The position numbers and the translations under genes are program-made. This document shows positions 28,415 through 38,794 of a stretch of DNA of 64,000 nt, piece by piece. Under the pieces are notes generated by a model. It ran no database searches. It was not told the DNA's origin and saw only the letters and a list, made by a program, of their open reading frames with translations. The DNA is from G963676095 sp963676095 (lineage in GTDB: Bacteria > Bacteroidota > Bacteroidia > Bacteroidales > Prolixibacteraceae): the NCBI GenBank assembly GCA_963676095.1, contig OY781040.1, positions 434,001 through 498,000 on the forward strand, written 5' to 3'. Every line of letters begins with the position of its first letter. Within the stretch, counting starts at the first letter, position 1.

Positions 28415-31400
28415 TTAGAAACTAATATTAACACCGCCGATAATACTTCTCATCATCGGATTCCCGGTTTCCGGATCCCATCCTGCCCATTTTGTCCAGG
28501 TATGAATATTTTTTCCGCTGACATAAACACTCAGATTATCAATTTTCAATTCCGACAAAAAGTCATGGCTAAAGCTATATGTAAGAGAAACATCCTGTAA
28601 GCGTATAAAACTTTTACTCTGGTACACCCCCGGATCGATTGACGGGTTATAATACATTCCAGGTGCATTATTTACCGGTCTGTCCGGTCTCCAGTAAGCA
28701 CGGACAGCAGTTCTGTTCAACCGGTAGGCCGAATCTGTTCCTCCTGCAACCAAAGCGCCGGAATTACTGCCGATATAGTAACCATTGCCGCCCTGAATTG
28801 AATTTAAGAAGAAGCTAAAAGTGAAATTTTTATAAGAGAAAGAGTTATTCATACTGATCCGAAAATTTGGATCTGTTGACCCCAGAATCTTCCGGTCGTA
28901 TTCGGCTGTAATTTTTCCATCCGTGTTTAAATCTTTAACCTTGAATTGCCCCGGATAATAGCCGCTCGTAATTGTTCCATTGAACAAATCTTCCTCCTGC
29001 CACACTCCTTCATTTTTGTATCCGTAAACCGAATTGATCGAGTGACCAACAAACCAACTGTTTCCGGTATCTTCCGTTACATTATCGTACAACCTAGTAA
29101 TTTTGTTACGAACCAGAGAAAAAGCAAAATTGGTTTTCCATTTAAAGTCATGTTTCCGAATATTTTCCGTAATCAGGCTCACTTCGATACCTTTATTTTT
29201 GATCCCGCCAATATTCGTCCAAACACTTGAGTTCCCTGTCATGCGGGGAATAGACCGTTCAACTAAAACATCAGAAGTTTTGGCGTTATAAACATCAATA
29301 GTTCCTGAAATCCGGTTATCCAAAACATTGTAATCGAGTCCGATGTTGAAAGAAGCCGTTTTTTCCCAACCCAGGTCTGCATTCCCAAGCGAATAGGCAT
29401 ACAGACCGACTGCTGTTGCACCGTCGAACACGGTTGTTGTACTTTCCATTTTTGACTGGCTGGCATAACGTCCGATTCCCTGGTTACCGTTAATACCATA
29501 TGACAACCTCAGTTTCAGGAAATTCATCCAACTCAATCGGTCCATAAAGGACTCTTCCGATATCACCCACCCCAGTGAAAGTGAAGGGAAGTTTCCAAAC
29601 TTTTTATTGTCTCCAAAGCCGGAGAAACCATCCCGACGGACCGTTGCGGTCAGCAAGTAACGGTTTGCATAACTATAATTGATCCTCCCCATATAAGAAA
29701 GGTTGTTCTCTTCATAGGCAGAAGTAGATGTTTCCTGGTTTTCGGCCATTTCCATGGCATTATACCCCAGTATTTCATTATCGAAGCCATAAGCATACAT
29801 GTACAAGCCTTCCCCATACAAGTTTTCCCTGCTATAGAGGTAAGTTGCGTTTATTTTATGCTTGCCAAAGCTGCGGTCGTAAGTAAAAATGCTGTTCAAA
29901 AGCCAATGTTTTTCATCATTATTATCCTTATAGGCCTTGCCGTTTACTTTTGAACCTTCAGCAACAGTAGTCGGATAAAAACGGGAATTCCGGTCAAATT
30001 CATATGATTTTGAATAATCGACTTCATACTTCAGACCTTTCACCCAAGGGACTTCAACTATTCCCTTTAATACCAATTCAAAATAATCTTCAGGGTTGCT
30101 GTCGTCAATTAATAAATTCCCGAGAGGATGATAATTATATGATTCACCAGCAATATAAACCGGATAATTTCCGGATTCATCATACTTATTGCCGAGAGGA
30201 CTGGCTTGCAGTGCATAACTGGCAGAAGCAGCAACCCCGGAAAAGTCACGATGAGAGAGTGTCGGGTTAAATCCGATGGTTAACCAATCGGAAACATGGC
30301 TTTCAAAACGGCCAAAGAAAGTTAAACGCTTAAATTTATCATTCTGCAGAATCCCTTCCTGGTTCACATAAGAGTTTGACAAATAATAATTCGTCCGTTT
30401 GGTTTTTCCGGACACACTAAAACTGTAAGATTGAACCGGTGCTGTCCGGAATACTTCGTCCAGCCAGTTAATTTCATAACCATTCAAATAGTTGGTTTGC
30501 TCTTCTTCTGTTCTCAGGTAAGAAGCTACCAATTCGCGATCAGTAACATCCGGCCTGACCGGACGCTCAGCTGCACTGACCGGGTTCGTTTTATACCAGG
30601 CATACAAGTCTTGCTGATAGTAATAATCGACCAAACGTACCGCATATTGTTCAGCGTTCATAACCTTGGTCCTGTCTGTATTCGCAAGGTCCTGAAAGCC
30701 GTAATAGGCATTGAAGTTAAACTGAGGTTTTTCTGAACCGCCTTTCTTTGAATTGATAACAATCACGCCATTGGCAGACCGCGAACCGTAAACAGCGGCG
30801 GCGCTGGCGTCCTTCAAAACGTCGACAGACTGGATGTCGTTGATATTCAGATCGCCGACACTCCCGTTGAAAATGATACCATCCAAAACAATTAGCGGGT
30901 CATCGTTGGCCGATAATGAGGTCTGCCCCCTGATGGAAAGCGACCCGGTCTCACCGGCACTTGAGCCGCTTGTTGCATTCAGGCCGGGAGTAGAGCCTTG
31001 CAAAGCCTGAATCAGGCTCACAGCAGCTGTCTGCTCCTTTCCGGCCATCTCAGTACGGACAATCGAGCCGGTTAAATCCTTTTTCTTTTGTGTTCCATAC
31101 CCAACAGATACGATCTCGTCCAAACCAATTGTTTCATTTTCCAAAGTAACATCGATTTTTAACCGGTTCGAAATAGCTATTTCCTGTGTTTTCATTCCGA
31201 TAAATGAAAACACCAATGTGCTGTTTGCCGGGACTCCTGAAAATGTGTAAACGCCGTCAATATCAGTTGTTGTTCCGGTAGTTGTACCTTTCACCAGAAT
31301 CGTTACTCCGGGAAGAGGAGTTCCTGTACCATCTTTTACGACACCCGACACATTTATTGTAGCGGATAAACTTTGAGCTGCAAGATTTCCACCGAGCAAC

Positions 31401-31483
31401 ATAATCCCCAAAAGAGAAAGAAGGCCGATAAGCCATAGCCTTCGCCGCAAGAATTTTTCTTTCATACACTGAGTCAATTTCAT
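28415..31483 (-). CDS. SusC/RagA-family TonB-dependent receptor without STN domain
   Basis: 1022 residues: signal peptide about 12-37, carboxypeptidase-like domain (about 45-125, with GTGTPLPGVTILVKG), plug (about 130-245, with SVDVLKDASAAAVYGSRSANGVIVI) and barrel ending NISF. Unlike the two other SusC proteins in this window it lacks the STN domain, in keeping with control by the hybrid sensor at 33987 and not by FecR/sigma. It lies between a GH92 gene (upstream) and SusD (downstream). Confidence 0.95.
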   Translation of the reverse strand: MKLTQCMKEKFLRRRLWLIGLLSLLGIMLLGGNLAAQSLSATINVSGVVKDGTGTPLPGVTILVKGTTTGTTTDIDGVYTFSGVPANSTLVFSFIGMKTQEIAISNRLKIDVTLENETIGLDEIVSVGYGTQKKKDLTGSIVRTEMAGKEQTAAVSLIQALQGSTPGLNATSGSSAGETGSLSIRGQTSLSANDDPLIVLDGIIFNGSVGDLNINDIQSVDVLKDASAAAVYGSRSANGVIVINSKKGGSEKPQFNFNAYYGFQDLANTDRTKVMNAEQYAVRLVDYYYQQDLYAWYKTNPVSAAERPVRPDVTDRELVASYLRTEEEQTNYLNGYEINWLDEVFRTAPVQSYSFSVSGKTKRTNYYLSNSYVNQEGILQNDKFKRLTFFGRFESHVSDWLTIGFNPTLSHRDFSGVAASASYALQASPLGNKYDESGNYPVYIAGESYNYHPLGNLLIDDSNPEDYFELVLKGIVEVPWVKGLKYEVDYSKSYEFDRNSRFYPTTVAEGSKVNGKAYKDNNDEKHWLLNSIFTYDRSFGKHKINATYLYSRENLYGEGLYMYAYGFDNEILGYNAMEMAENQETSTSAYEENNLSYMGRINYSYANRYLLTATVRRDGFSGFGDNKKFGNFPSLSLGWVISEESFMDRLSWMNFLKLRLSYGINGNQGIGRYASQSKMESTTTVFDGATAVGLYAYSLGNADLGWEKTASFNIGLDYNVLDNRISGTIDVYNAKTSDVLVERSIPRMTGNSSVWTNIGGIKNKGIEVSLITENIRKHDFKWKTNFAFSLVRNKITRLYDNVTEDTGNSWFVGHSINSVYGYKNEGVWQEEDLFNGTITSGYYPGQFKVKDLNTDGKITAEYDRKILGSTDPNFRISMNNSFSYKNFTFSFFLNSIQGGNGYYIGSNSGALVAGGTDSAYRLNRTAVRAYWRPDRPVNNAPGMYYNPSIDPGVYQSKSFIRLQDVSLTYSFSHDFLSELKIDNLSVYVSGKNIHTWTKWAGWDPETGNPMMRSIIGGVNISF

Positions 31484-31595
31484 GTTGTTTTAAAATTTTA
31501 GTAGAGATTAGAATTCTATTTATTTCGAAATAAACTTCTGGTTTTAAACAGATTGCCACCATTCTCTTTTCTCCGTTCCAGACAACCCGTTTGCC

Positions 31596-33779
31596 TTATT
31601 GCGTAATAAATTGGATTTCCCCGCCTTTTTGTAAGTCTTTCCAGTCGAGCCATCTGAAATTTTGTTTCTCATTGTTGACCCGGATTTGCCTGATTTTAGT
31701 GTTACCCGCTGAACCACCCGTAAGCGTCAGCCTTCCTTCCGGTAATTCGATAATGATATGGGGAAAACGCGGAATATTGACCGTAAATCCGGCTGTTCCG
31801 GGAATCATCGGATATAAGCCCACTGACGCAAAAACGTACCAGGCGCCCATTGCACCCAAGTCATCATTCCCGGGTAGGCCTGATGCAGAGTTGCTGTATA
31901 CTTCATTAAAAATACGATGGAGTACCCTATTTGTCTTTTCTGGAGCATCTGTCCAGTTATAAATCCAGGGTATCTGGAAATCAGGCTCATTACCGGCTGC
32001 GAACCAGCTATCGTCATAAGAAGCGTCCAGGCGGACAAATAAAGAGTCGAGACGTTCTTCGGCGATTTTCTTCCCGCCAATGGTATCGATCAGCCTTTCC
32101 AAATCATGGGGAACCATCCAAAAATAATTCTTGTAAGTAGCCTCGCGCCAGTCCGCCTTTAAACTCTTCCATTTACCATCCGCAGTTCTGGAGCACAGCC
32201 AGTTCAACCGGGAGTTATAGATATTTTTCCAGGAATATGAACGATCGGTAAACAGGGAAGCTTCTTCTTCATTATTCAGGGCATGACGGGCGAACTGCCC
32301 GATCGCATAATCAGCAGATGCATATTCCAGCAGCATTGATGCCGGCGCAATCCCCTGTTCGATGTAGCTTTTCAGTAAAGGCCGGACTTTCCGGTCCTGA
32401 GCATAGCAACCATTAACAGTAGCCCCCTTGTTCATATATTCGAAAGCTTTTTGCAAATCGAAACCGGTTGCACCGAAAGCATAAGAATTCGAAATAAGGA
32501 TCGGCGTCGGATCTCCTTGCATAATACCTGTTTCAACATTGGCCAGAATCCACCGGCCGTAACCGCCGGCCTGGCCTGCAAAATCGACCAGCGACTGCAT
32601 CATATCGCTCACCTCCTTCGGATAAAGCATCGCAATTAGCTGGGACTGCGTCCGGTAAGTATCCCACACACTAAAAGAACTGTAAACGTCCCTTCCTTTC
32701 GAAGCCTGATGAACTTCATAATCAGCCCCCATGTATTCGCCATTGGCATCGCTGACAATATTCGGGTGAATCAATACATGATAAAAATGGGTGTAAAACT
32801 GAACCAGGTCATCTTTCTCCGGAGTGCCAATACTGATCTTACCAAGGTTTTCGTCCCAGGTCCGTGAAGTCAAATCCGCACATGCATCAAAGCCGCTTTG
32901 TGCCGATGACTCCCGAAGGTTTTCCTTCGCATTTTCAATCGATACATAAGAAATAGCAATCCGGTAACCGACTTCATGATTATTTTGAGTATTAAACGAA
33001 AAATAGGCACCCGAATTCTTACCGTAAGCAAGGTAGGCTGAATCCAGCATATCGTTCTTCATCCAGGTTCCGTACCCGTCGGCGTCCCTGTCGAACTCCG
33101 CTGCAAAATAAATTTTATACGGTGTACTGGCTCCGCAAAAATCTCCCCCGTAACTAAAACCTTCACACGAGGAAGGCGACGTTATTTCAATCCGTGCATT
33201 TTCAACGGTGGTTGCGTTTATGCCGGAACCGATCATAACCGTTCCCCTGTCTCCATCAAATGTGAAACGCGCCACACCCGATCGTTTCGTCACAGTCAGT
33301 TCAGCAAGCGTATTGTCCGTCATTTTTACAGAAAGATATCCGGCACTTGCAGAAACAACTTTCTGATAGGAAGGAAAGGCATTCATGTCGTCGGGCGATC
33401 CATCCAGTTTACCAGCGATAGGTAAGACCGGAAAATTTCCCATGTTCGCACAACCGGCGCCGCTCAGCTGCGTAACGGCAAAACCGTGCTGCGGCGTGAA
33501 AAATCCCGGAGAAAACTGGACCATTCCGAACGGATAAGTTGCACCGATAAAACAATAGCCACATCCCAGCCCCTCCCCTTTGCTTCCAATCAACGGATTC
33601 ACGTATTGAGAAAACCGTTGTGCATCTGAACGGTGATGTGCTGATAAAAGTATTAATGATATAAAAAGGGAAAGCCATGCCCTTTTCAGCTTTCCACTAC
33701 TTTCGACAAACCGGTGAAAATTACAACCACCTAATTCCAGAATTTGAAACATTAAAAAGCGTCCTCCTACGTACTCCAT
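31596..33779 (-). CDS. GH92 alpha-mannosidase-type enzyme, third copy
   Basis: 727 residues by the ATG at 33779; the true signal peptide seems to start later (KLKRAWLSLFISLILLSAHH, about 32-51), so a start nearer residue 25-32 is possible. GH92 motifs: VNPLIGSKGEG, DTYRTQSQLIAMLY, EATYKNYFWMVPHD in place of the usual EGNAWQY-type segment, GNEPDFQIPWIYNW and PGNDDLGAMGAWYVFASVGLYPM. The changed acid-loop sequence suggests a subgroup with different aglycone or linkage preference. It is the first gene of the minus-strand run of locus B, 207 bases from the divergent sensor gene. Confidence 0.88.
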   Translation of the reverse strand: MEYVGGRFLMFQILELGGCNFHRFVESSGKLKRAWLSLFISLILLSAHHRSDAQRFSQYVNPLIGSKGEGLGCGYCFIGATYPFGMVQFSPGFFTPQHGFAVTQLSGAGCANMGNFPVLPIAGKLDGSPDDMNAFPSYQKVVSASAGYLSVKMTDNTLAELTVTKRSGVARFTFDGDRGTVMIGSGINATTVENARIEITSPSSCEGFSYGGDFCGASTPYKIYFAAEFDRDADGYGTWMKNDMLDSAYLAYGKNSGAYFSFNTQNNHEVGYRIAISYVSIENAKENLRESSAQSGFDACADLTSRTWDENLGKISIGTPEKDDLVQFYTHFYHVLIHPNIVSDANGEYMGADYEVHQASKGRDVYSSFSVWDTYRTQSQLIAMLYPKEVSDMMQSLVDFAGQAGGYGRWILANVETGIMQGDPTPILISNSYAFGATGFDLQKAFEYMNKGATVNGCYAQDRKVRPLLKSYIEQGIAPASMLLEYASADYAIGQFARHALNNEEEASLFTDRSYSWKNIYNSRLNWLCSRTADGKWKSLKADWREATYKNYFWMVPHDLERLIDTIGGKKIAEERLDSLFVRLDASYDDSWFAAGNEPDFQIPWIYNWTDAPEKTNRVLHRIFNEVYSNSASGLPGNDDLGAMGAWYVFASVGLYPMIPGTAGFTVNIPRFPHIIIELPEGRLTLTGGSAGNTKIRQIRVNNEKQNFRWLDWKDLQKGGEIQFITQ

Positions 33780-33883
33780 TTTTATCTAATTGTCTGTTTC
33801 GGAACAGCTACAAAGGCCTGCGTTCTCCGGTTAACCGTTTTTTGCCATTTATTCTTCCTGTTCCTGTATTGGATCGTTTATGT

Positions 33884-33891
33884 CAAAAGTA
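33884..33891 (-). promoter_or_regulatory. candidate -7 box for locus B
   Basis: CAAAAGTA reads TACTTTTG on the minus strand, fitting TAnnTTTG, about 105 bases before the first GH92 start. No -33 box is evident at the usual spacing, so an activator, presumably the divergent hybrid sensor, may be needed. Confidence 0.25.
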
Positions 33892-33955
33892 CCGCCGGCG
33901 GATTTGGAAGGAAGTTGTTTTTGTTTCGATTAGTGTCGCTTTTGTTTCATTTGTT

Positions 33956-33963
33956 TATATTTG
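33956..33963 (+). promoter_or_regulatory. candidate -7 box for the hybrid sensor gene
   Basis: TATATTTG matches TAnnTTTG exactly and ends 23 bases before the ATG at 33987. That would leave a leader of roughly 17 bases. A -33 TTTG at correct spacing is not seen. Confidence 0.4.
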
Positions 33964-33986
33964 CTGACACTTTGTAAAAAAACGAA

Positions 33987-36900
33987 ATGAGAATATTCGT
34001 TAAAATACTGATAATAATAGCATTAAGCAGCTATATCACCCCTTTAAAAACCGTTGGACAATTAATCCGGTTCGATCATTTTGATACACGAAGCGGGCTT
34101 CCACAGAATAACATAAACAGTCTAATTGTTGACTCAACAGGCTATGTTTGGATGGGGACCATTGAGGGGGTCACCCGGTTTAACGGGACAAATTTTGATG
34201 TATTCCGCTCGGTCCCGTCACAGCCGAATACCCTGGAGGGCAACTACATTGAAAAAGTATCCTCGTGTCCGAATGGTAATATCTGGGTACATGTACAAGA
34301 CCGGGGACTCGATCTTTTCGACGCAGCTCATGAAAATTTCAAAGTATTTGAAGATAGTTGTTTTTATCCCGCAGATGTGATCAACCTGACAAGTATGGTT
34401 TCTGCGCTTGATACGCTATTATGGTTTACAGATCTGAACGGCCTTTACACTTACAATCTGAAGAAAAATAAAACAAAAAAACTGGATTCTGCCCCCGGGC
34501 GAAACTACCTGGTTTATGCAGGCAACAAACAAGCTCTGCTTTGGGGTGATGGGGGAATATCGATCTACTCCCTTAAAGAGCAATCGAAAAAAGCAAGAAC
34601 CATACTGAAACAACGGGTCTGGAACTGCTCTCCTGTCTTTAACGATTCGCTTGTTTTAATCAATACCGGCCAATTGGCTATACTCAATATAAAAACCCAA
34701 CAACAGAAACCATTGCCGCCTAATGATCAGCTCAACAAATATCTGAAAGGAAGCTGGATTACGGCAATTGCCGGATACCACAATGAAATCTGGATTGGCT
34801 CGAGTTCCGGCTTAATTCTGGTCACCATGGAGCAAAATAAAATTAAACGGGTAGCAAAATTTTCATATAATCCATTTAATGAATATTCCTTTCACGGGCA
34901 GGATGCTAAAAACTTTGCTTTTGATAAAGCAGGCAATTTATGGATTGGCACATCCAAATATGGAATTAATTTTTTTTCAAGGGAAAAAAACAGATTTACC
35001 CACCATCCAATCTCAGTCTTATCAAAAGCAGATCAGGAAGTCGACCCCATCAGGGCTATCTGTAAAACATCCGATGGTAACATTTGGATCGGATTTGATC
35101 GATTAGGACTTGTATGTATCCACCCGGACAATACACAAATCCTTTATTCCGAGATGTACTTTCCTGGCAACAAAATCAAACCTCTTGAAAATATCCGCTC
35201 TATTTATCAGGACTCACGGGGAAAAATATGGATTGGCACCAACAAAGGCCTTTGCTGCTACAATACTTCCAACAATCACGTCGAATCGACATTGGTTGAA
35301 TATGGTTGGGAATGGCCGGATATCTGTTATCGCATGCACGAATTTACACCGGGTAAACTAACAGTAACCAATATCTATGGCATCGGAACGATTGACCTGG
35401 ACAAGGGCGCTTTGGAAAAAGTCGCGATGCCCGACAATTTTGTCCCCGGTTCAATACGCAGCATCGTAAAGGACAAAAAATCTAATTTTTGGTTTATTTC
35501 CGCTGACCTGGGCTTATGCAAGTTAACCCCGGAATGCCAATTACAATACTACAACTACCGACAAAACAACTTTACCGATAACAAACTTTATTCCCTGCAA
35601 ATCATCGGAGACACCATGTGGATTAGCAGTAACACCGGATTAATGGCTTTTGATCTAAATCAGGAAAAAGTGGTGTCCAGCTTTTTTGAAACCGATGGAT
35701 TATCGAATAACCTGGTATATGCTTTAATCTATATAAACAATGATCTATGGATTAGTACCAACAGGGGCATCAGTAAACTCAACCTGATCGATTTTTCTAT
35801 TGAAAAATACCTTACGGACAATATTTTCATGGACGATGCCTTTTTCCTGGGAGCGGACAGCTGTATCTATTTTGGCGGTTATGACGGATTTATTAGTTTT
35901 CATCCAAACGAAATCAATGATACGACCTACGGTATTCACCCTAACCCGGAGATTACCGATTTATATATTAACAATCAAAGGATTAATGTTGGCGAAAAGA
36001 TCTTGAACAAAAAGATACTGACACGATCTATTTCAAAAATCGATTCCCTGGCACTGAATTACAACTTAAATTCCTTCGAGTTAGGTTTTGATGCTTTCCC
36101 CTTCAATTATCCCGATCAGACATTTTTCCGCTACCGGCTGACCGGGCAGTCTGACGACTGGGTCATTGTCAATAAAAACGCCAACCGGGCAATTTTCACA
36201 AAACTCTCTCCTGACAGGTATGTCTTTGAAATTGAAGCCAGTGAAAATGCGCGCGATTGGAGCGCCCCGAGAAAGTTGGAGATCACAATCATCCCTCCTT
36301 TTTATTTGACCACATGGTTCAAAGTCCTTATCGCAATATTATGCTTAATCATTCTTTATGGTATCCACCGAATCCGCGTTTACACAATCAAGCGATGGAA
36401 TATAGAGCTAGCAACAAAAATAAAAGAGCAGACCTTTTCAATAGAGGAACAGAAAAATAAGATTATCGCGCAAAAAGAAAAAATGGTAGCCCTTACTCAA
36501 CAGCTCCGTGAAGCGGACCAGGCGAAATTGAGCTACTATACCAACCTTTCCCATGAATTCAGGACACCTCTAACAATCATCATGGGAAATATTGAAACAC
36601 TCAAAGAACAAGGCTATAGCGCCAACCAGGCAATTTTAAAAAATATCATGCGCAGCACCAATCGCCTTTACCGGTTGGTCAATCAATTCATCGATTTGCG
36701 GAAGTACGACCAAGGCGAACTTAAATTACAAATATCGAATTTCAACATCGTATCTTTTACCAAAGAGATTGCCGACACATTTAAGGCTTACGCTTACCGA
36801 AAGCACATCAACATCGAATTTTTAAAACCTAATGAGCCTATTTCTCTTTGGTTGGACAAAGACAAAACAGACAAGATAATCTACAACATTTTAACCAATG

Positions 36901-38039
36901 CCATCAAATATACAAATCAAGGAGGCTCAGTATTTATCGATTTTGATGAAAACGAAGAAGACGTAATCCTAAAAATTACCGATACCGGGATCGGAATCTC
37001 GAAAGAAGATCAGGCCAATATCTACAACCGCTTTTTCAGAGGGAAGAAACTGGATCCTTATACAGACGGACACGGAATGGGACTAACCCTTGTAAACGCA
37101 CTTGTCAACATTCAGAAAGGAAAGATAACCTGTTCCAGTAAAATCGGAGAGGGAAGCACCTTCAGTTTATTTTTTAGAAAGGGAAATCAACATTTCAGAC
37201 CATCCGACTTCGTCAAAGAGGAAGTAAGCATCAAAACAGAAAATCTTAATCAAACACCAATAACATCGGTTGATCCGGGCAATCCGTCCGGTGAAGAAAT
37301 CTTGTTGGTCGAAGATAATCTTGAGCTTTTGGACTACCTTTCATCAATACTTGGCAAGCGATACAAAATACAGGTAGCAGCCAACGGCAAAGAAGCCCTG
37401 GAAATAATAAACGAAGAAATCCCGGATTTGATCATTACTGACCTCATGATGCCATTAATGGACGGGATCGAGCTTTCAAAAAAAGTTCGGGAAATGACGA
37501 AGGGCAGATTCGTACCAATCATCATGCTTTCAGCCAAAACAGACGCTACCTCCAAAATCGAAAGCTTCAAAAATAATATTGACGATTATATTGAAAAGCC
37601 GTTTAATCCCAACTTATTGCTGTCGCGCGTCAGCAACCTTCTTTACAAATACAATGAAATAAAAAAGGAAACAGAACAATTAGTTGTATCTAAAAATAAA
37701 AACTGGAGCAAAAACGACAAAGAATTTTTCAAAAAGATTATGGTAATCCTGGCTAACAACTACACAGACCCGGAATTTAATGCCGATACACTAAGCAAAT
37801 TAATAGGCATGAGCCGCGTTACGTTCTACCGGAAAATGAAGAATCTCGAGTATGACAATCCCGGCAAACTCATTCAGAAATACCGGCTCTCTAAAGCAGC
37901 CGGCCTGGTTAAAGAGGAAAGCAAGCCGATCAATGAGATTTGTATCGAAGTCGGCTTTCAAAGCCTTTCCAATTTCAGAAAAAGCTTTAAAGAAGAATAT
38001 GGGCTCCTTCCCTCAAAATACCGGGAAATTCACACCTAA
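33987..38039 (+). CDS. hybrid two-component system sensor-regulator (HTCS)
   Basis: One-protein sensor that detects a glycan fragment in the periplasm and activates transcription. 1350 residues: signal peptide (1-24), beta-propeller sensor of repeated Reg_prop motifs (about 28-680, e.g. GLPQNNINSLIVDSTGYVWM), Y_Y_Y domain (about 700-770), membrane segment (about 776-796), dimerisation/phosphoacceptor domain with His in NLSHEFRTPL (about 850), ATPase domain with DTGIGIS and HGMGLTL, receiver (about 1098-1215, phosphoacceptor Asp in LIITDLMMPLMDG) and AraC-type helix-turn-helix (about 1245-1350). It is divergent from the GH92-susC-susD run, so it very likely controls locus B. Confidence 0.96.
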   Translation: MRIFVKILIIIALSSYITPLKTVGQLIRFDHFDTRSGLPQNNINSLIVDSTGYVWMGTIEGVTRFNGTNFDVFRSVPSQPNTLEGNYIEKVSSCPNGNIWVHVQDRGLDLFDAAHENFKVFEDSCFYPADVINLTSMVSALDTLLWFTDLNGLYTYNLKKNKTKKLDSAPGRNYLVYAGNKQALLWGDGGISIYSLKEQSKKARTILKQRVWNCSPVFNDSLVLINTGQLAILNIKTQQQKPLPPNDQLNKYLKGSWITAIAGYHNEIWIGSSSGLILVTMEQNKIKRVAKFSYNPFNEYSFHGQDAKNFAFDKAGNLWIGTSKYGINFFSREKNRFTHHPISVLSKADQEVDPIRAICKTSDGNIWIGFDRLGLVCIHPDNTQILYSEMYFPGNKIKPLENIRSIYQDSRGKIWIGTNKGLCCYNTSNNHVESTLVEYGWEWPDICYRMHEFTPGKLTVTNIYGIGTIDLDKGALEKVAMPDNFVPGSIRSIVKDKKSNFWFISADLGLCKLTPECQLQYYNYRQNNFTDNKLYSLQIIGDTMWISSNTGLMAFDLNQEKVVSSFFETDGLSNNLVYALIYINNDLWISTNRGISKLNLIDFSIEKYLTDNIFMDDAFFLGADSCIYFGGYDGFISFHPNEINDTTYGIHPNPEITDLYINNQRINVGEKILNKKILTRSISKIDSLALNYNLNSFELGFDAFPFNYPDQTFFRYRLTGQSDDWVIVNKNANRAIFTKLSPDRYVFEIEASENARDWSAPRKLEITIIPPFYLTTWFKVLIAILCLIILYGIHRIRVYTIKRWNIELATKIKEQTFSIEEQKNKIIAQKEKMVALTQQLREADQAKLSYYTNLSHEFRTPLTIIMGNIETLKEQGYSANQAILKNIMRSTNRLYRLVNQFIDLRKYDQGELKLQISNFNIVSFTKEIADTFKAYAYRKHINIEFLKPNEPISLWLDKDKTDKIIYNILTNAIKYTNQGGSVFIDFDENEEDVILKITDTGIGISKEDQANIYNRFFRGKKLDPYTDGHGMGLTLVNALVNIQKGKITCSSKIGEGSTFSLFFRKGNQHFRPSDFVKEEVSIKTENLNQTPITSVDPGNPSGEEILLVEDNLELLDYLSSILGKRYKIQVAANGKEALEIINEEIPDLIITDLMMPLMDGIELSKKVREMTKGRFVPIIMLSAKTDATSKIESFKNNIDDYIEKPFNPNLLLSRVSNLLYKYNEIKKETEQLVVSKNKNWSKNDKEFFKKIMVILANNYTDPEFNADTLSKLIGMSRVTFYRKMKNLEYDNPGKLIQKYRLSKAAGLVKEESKPINEICIEVGFQSLSNFRKSFKEEYGLLPSKYREIHT

Positions 38040-38062
38040 CCGGGATCTGATAAGGATTTTCA

Positions 38063-38620
38063 TTGGTAAGGCCCGAAGTCGGTTTTAGCCCCGAAAATTA
38101 CGTTGGAGCTGTGGTCAACGGGTTTAAAGCAAAAAGGTTAATCTTAAGATATGCAACAACCCACAGGCACGTCAGGGGACAATACTTCACCAATCCTGAC
38201 TTCTCTCCTCATTTTTCAGTCTTTTGTCTGGCTTCTGGCGGATTTGATACCGGAAATTATGAATTCGAGATTTCTCAGCTGAATGAACACATCCGGATCC
38301 TGTTTAACCTGTTGGGTAAGAGGTTTGACAAGGATCAGCTAAATATCAGGTTTTATCTGAAATTCAAATCTGAGCATTTCTTTTCCCTGTTAACCGGCAA
38401 ACAGGATTTGTTTTGGGCAGATAAAAAAATCCGGGTTATTGAAAACTTTGATAACAATTACTATAACACGATCCAGTTCAAAATCTTCCTGAAAAGAGAT
38501 AATCAGGAAACAGACCTGGCCGACGGCGGAGTAACAGACTGGACCCAAAAGCTTTTGGGAAACAAGAAGCACAGGTTATTCATAAGCGGACTCGGCCTCG
38601 ATCTGGTAACGAAAATGTAA
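38063..38620 (+). CDS. hypothetical protein, probably a 5'-truncated gene
   Basis: A 185-codon frame that reads like real protein (ISQLNEHIRILFNLLGKRF, FWADKKIRVIENFDNNYYNT, DLADGGVTDWTQKLLGNKKH, then LFISGLGLDLV). The frame begins with TTG at 38063 just after an in-frame stop at 38051 and contains no ATG until its last codon. The natural start is therefore missing, and the gene is probably the 3' part of a longer one. The C-terminal pattern recalls class II aminoacyl-tRNA synthetase-like folds, but this is a weak impression. It starts 23 bases after the hybrid sensor stop. Confidence 0.5.
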   Translation: MVRPEVGFSPENYVGAVVNGFKAKRLILRYATTHRHVRGQYFTNPDFSPHFSVFCLASGGFDTGNYEFEISQLNEHIRILFNLLGKRFDKDQLNIRFYLKFKSEHFFSLLTGKQDLFWADKKIRVIENFDNNYYNTIQFKIFLKRDNQETDLADGGVTDWTQKLLGNKKHRLFISGLGLDLVTKM

Positions 38621-38794
38621 GTTCTGCATTTTTTGTCAAAACTGCCCTTGTGCCGATATAATATTTTGCCTGACACGAATTCTTTTTGATTTTATCGGTT
38701 GAACACGATGCTGAAATTACGACATTTGCAATCGGGTAAAACAAGAATCAACGTTTTACATAACAAATAAAACATACACCAGGAGTACAGCAAA

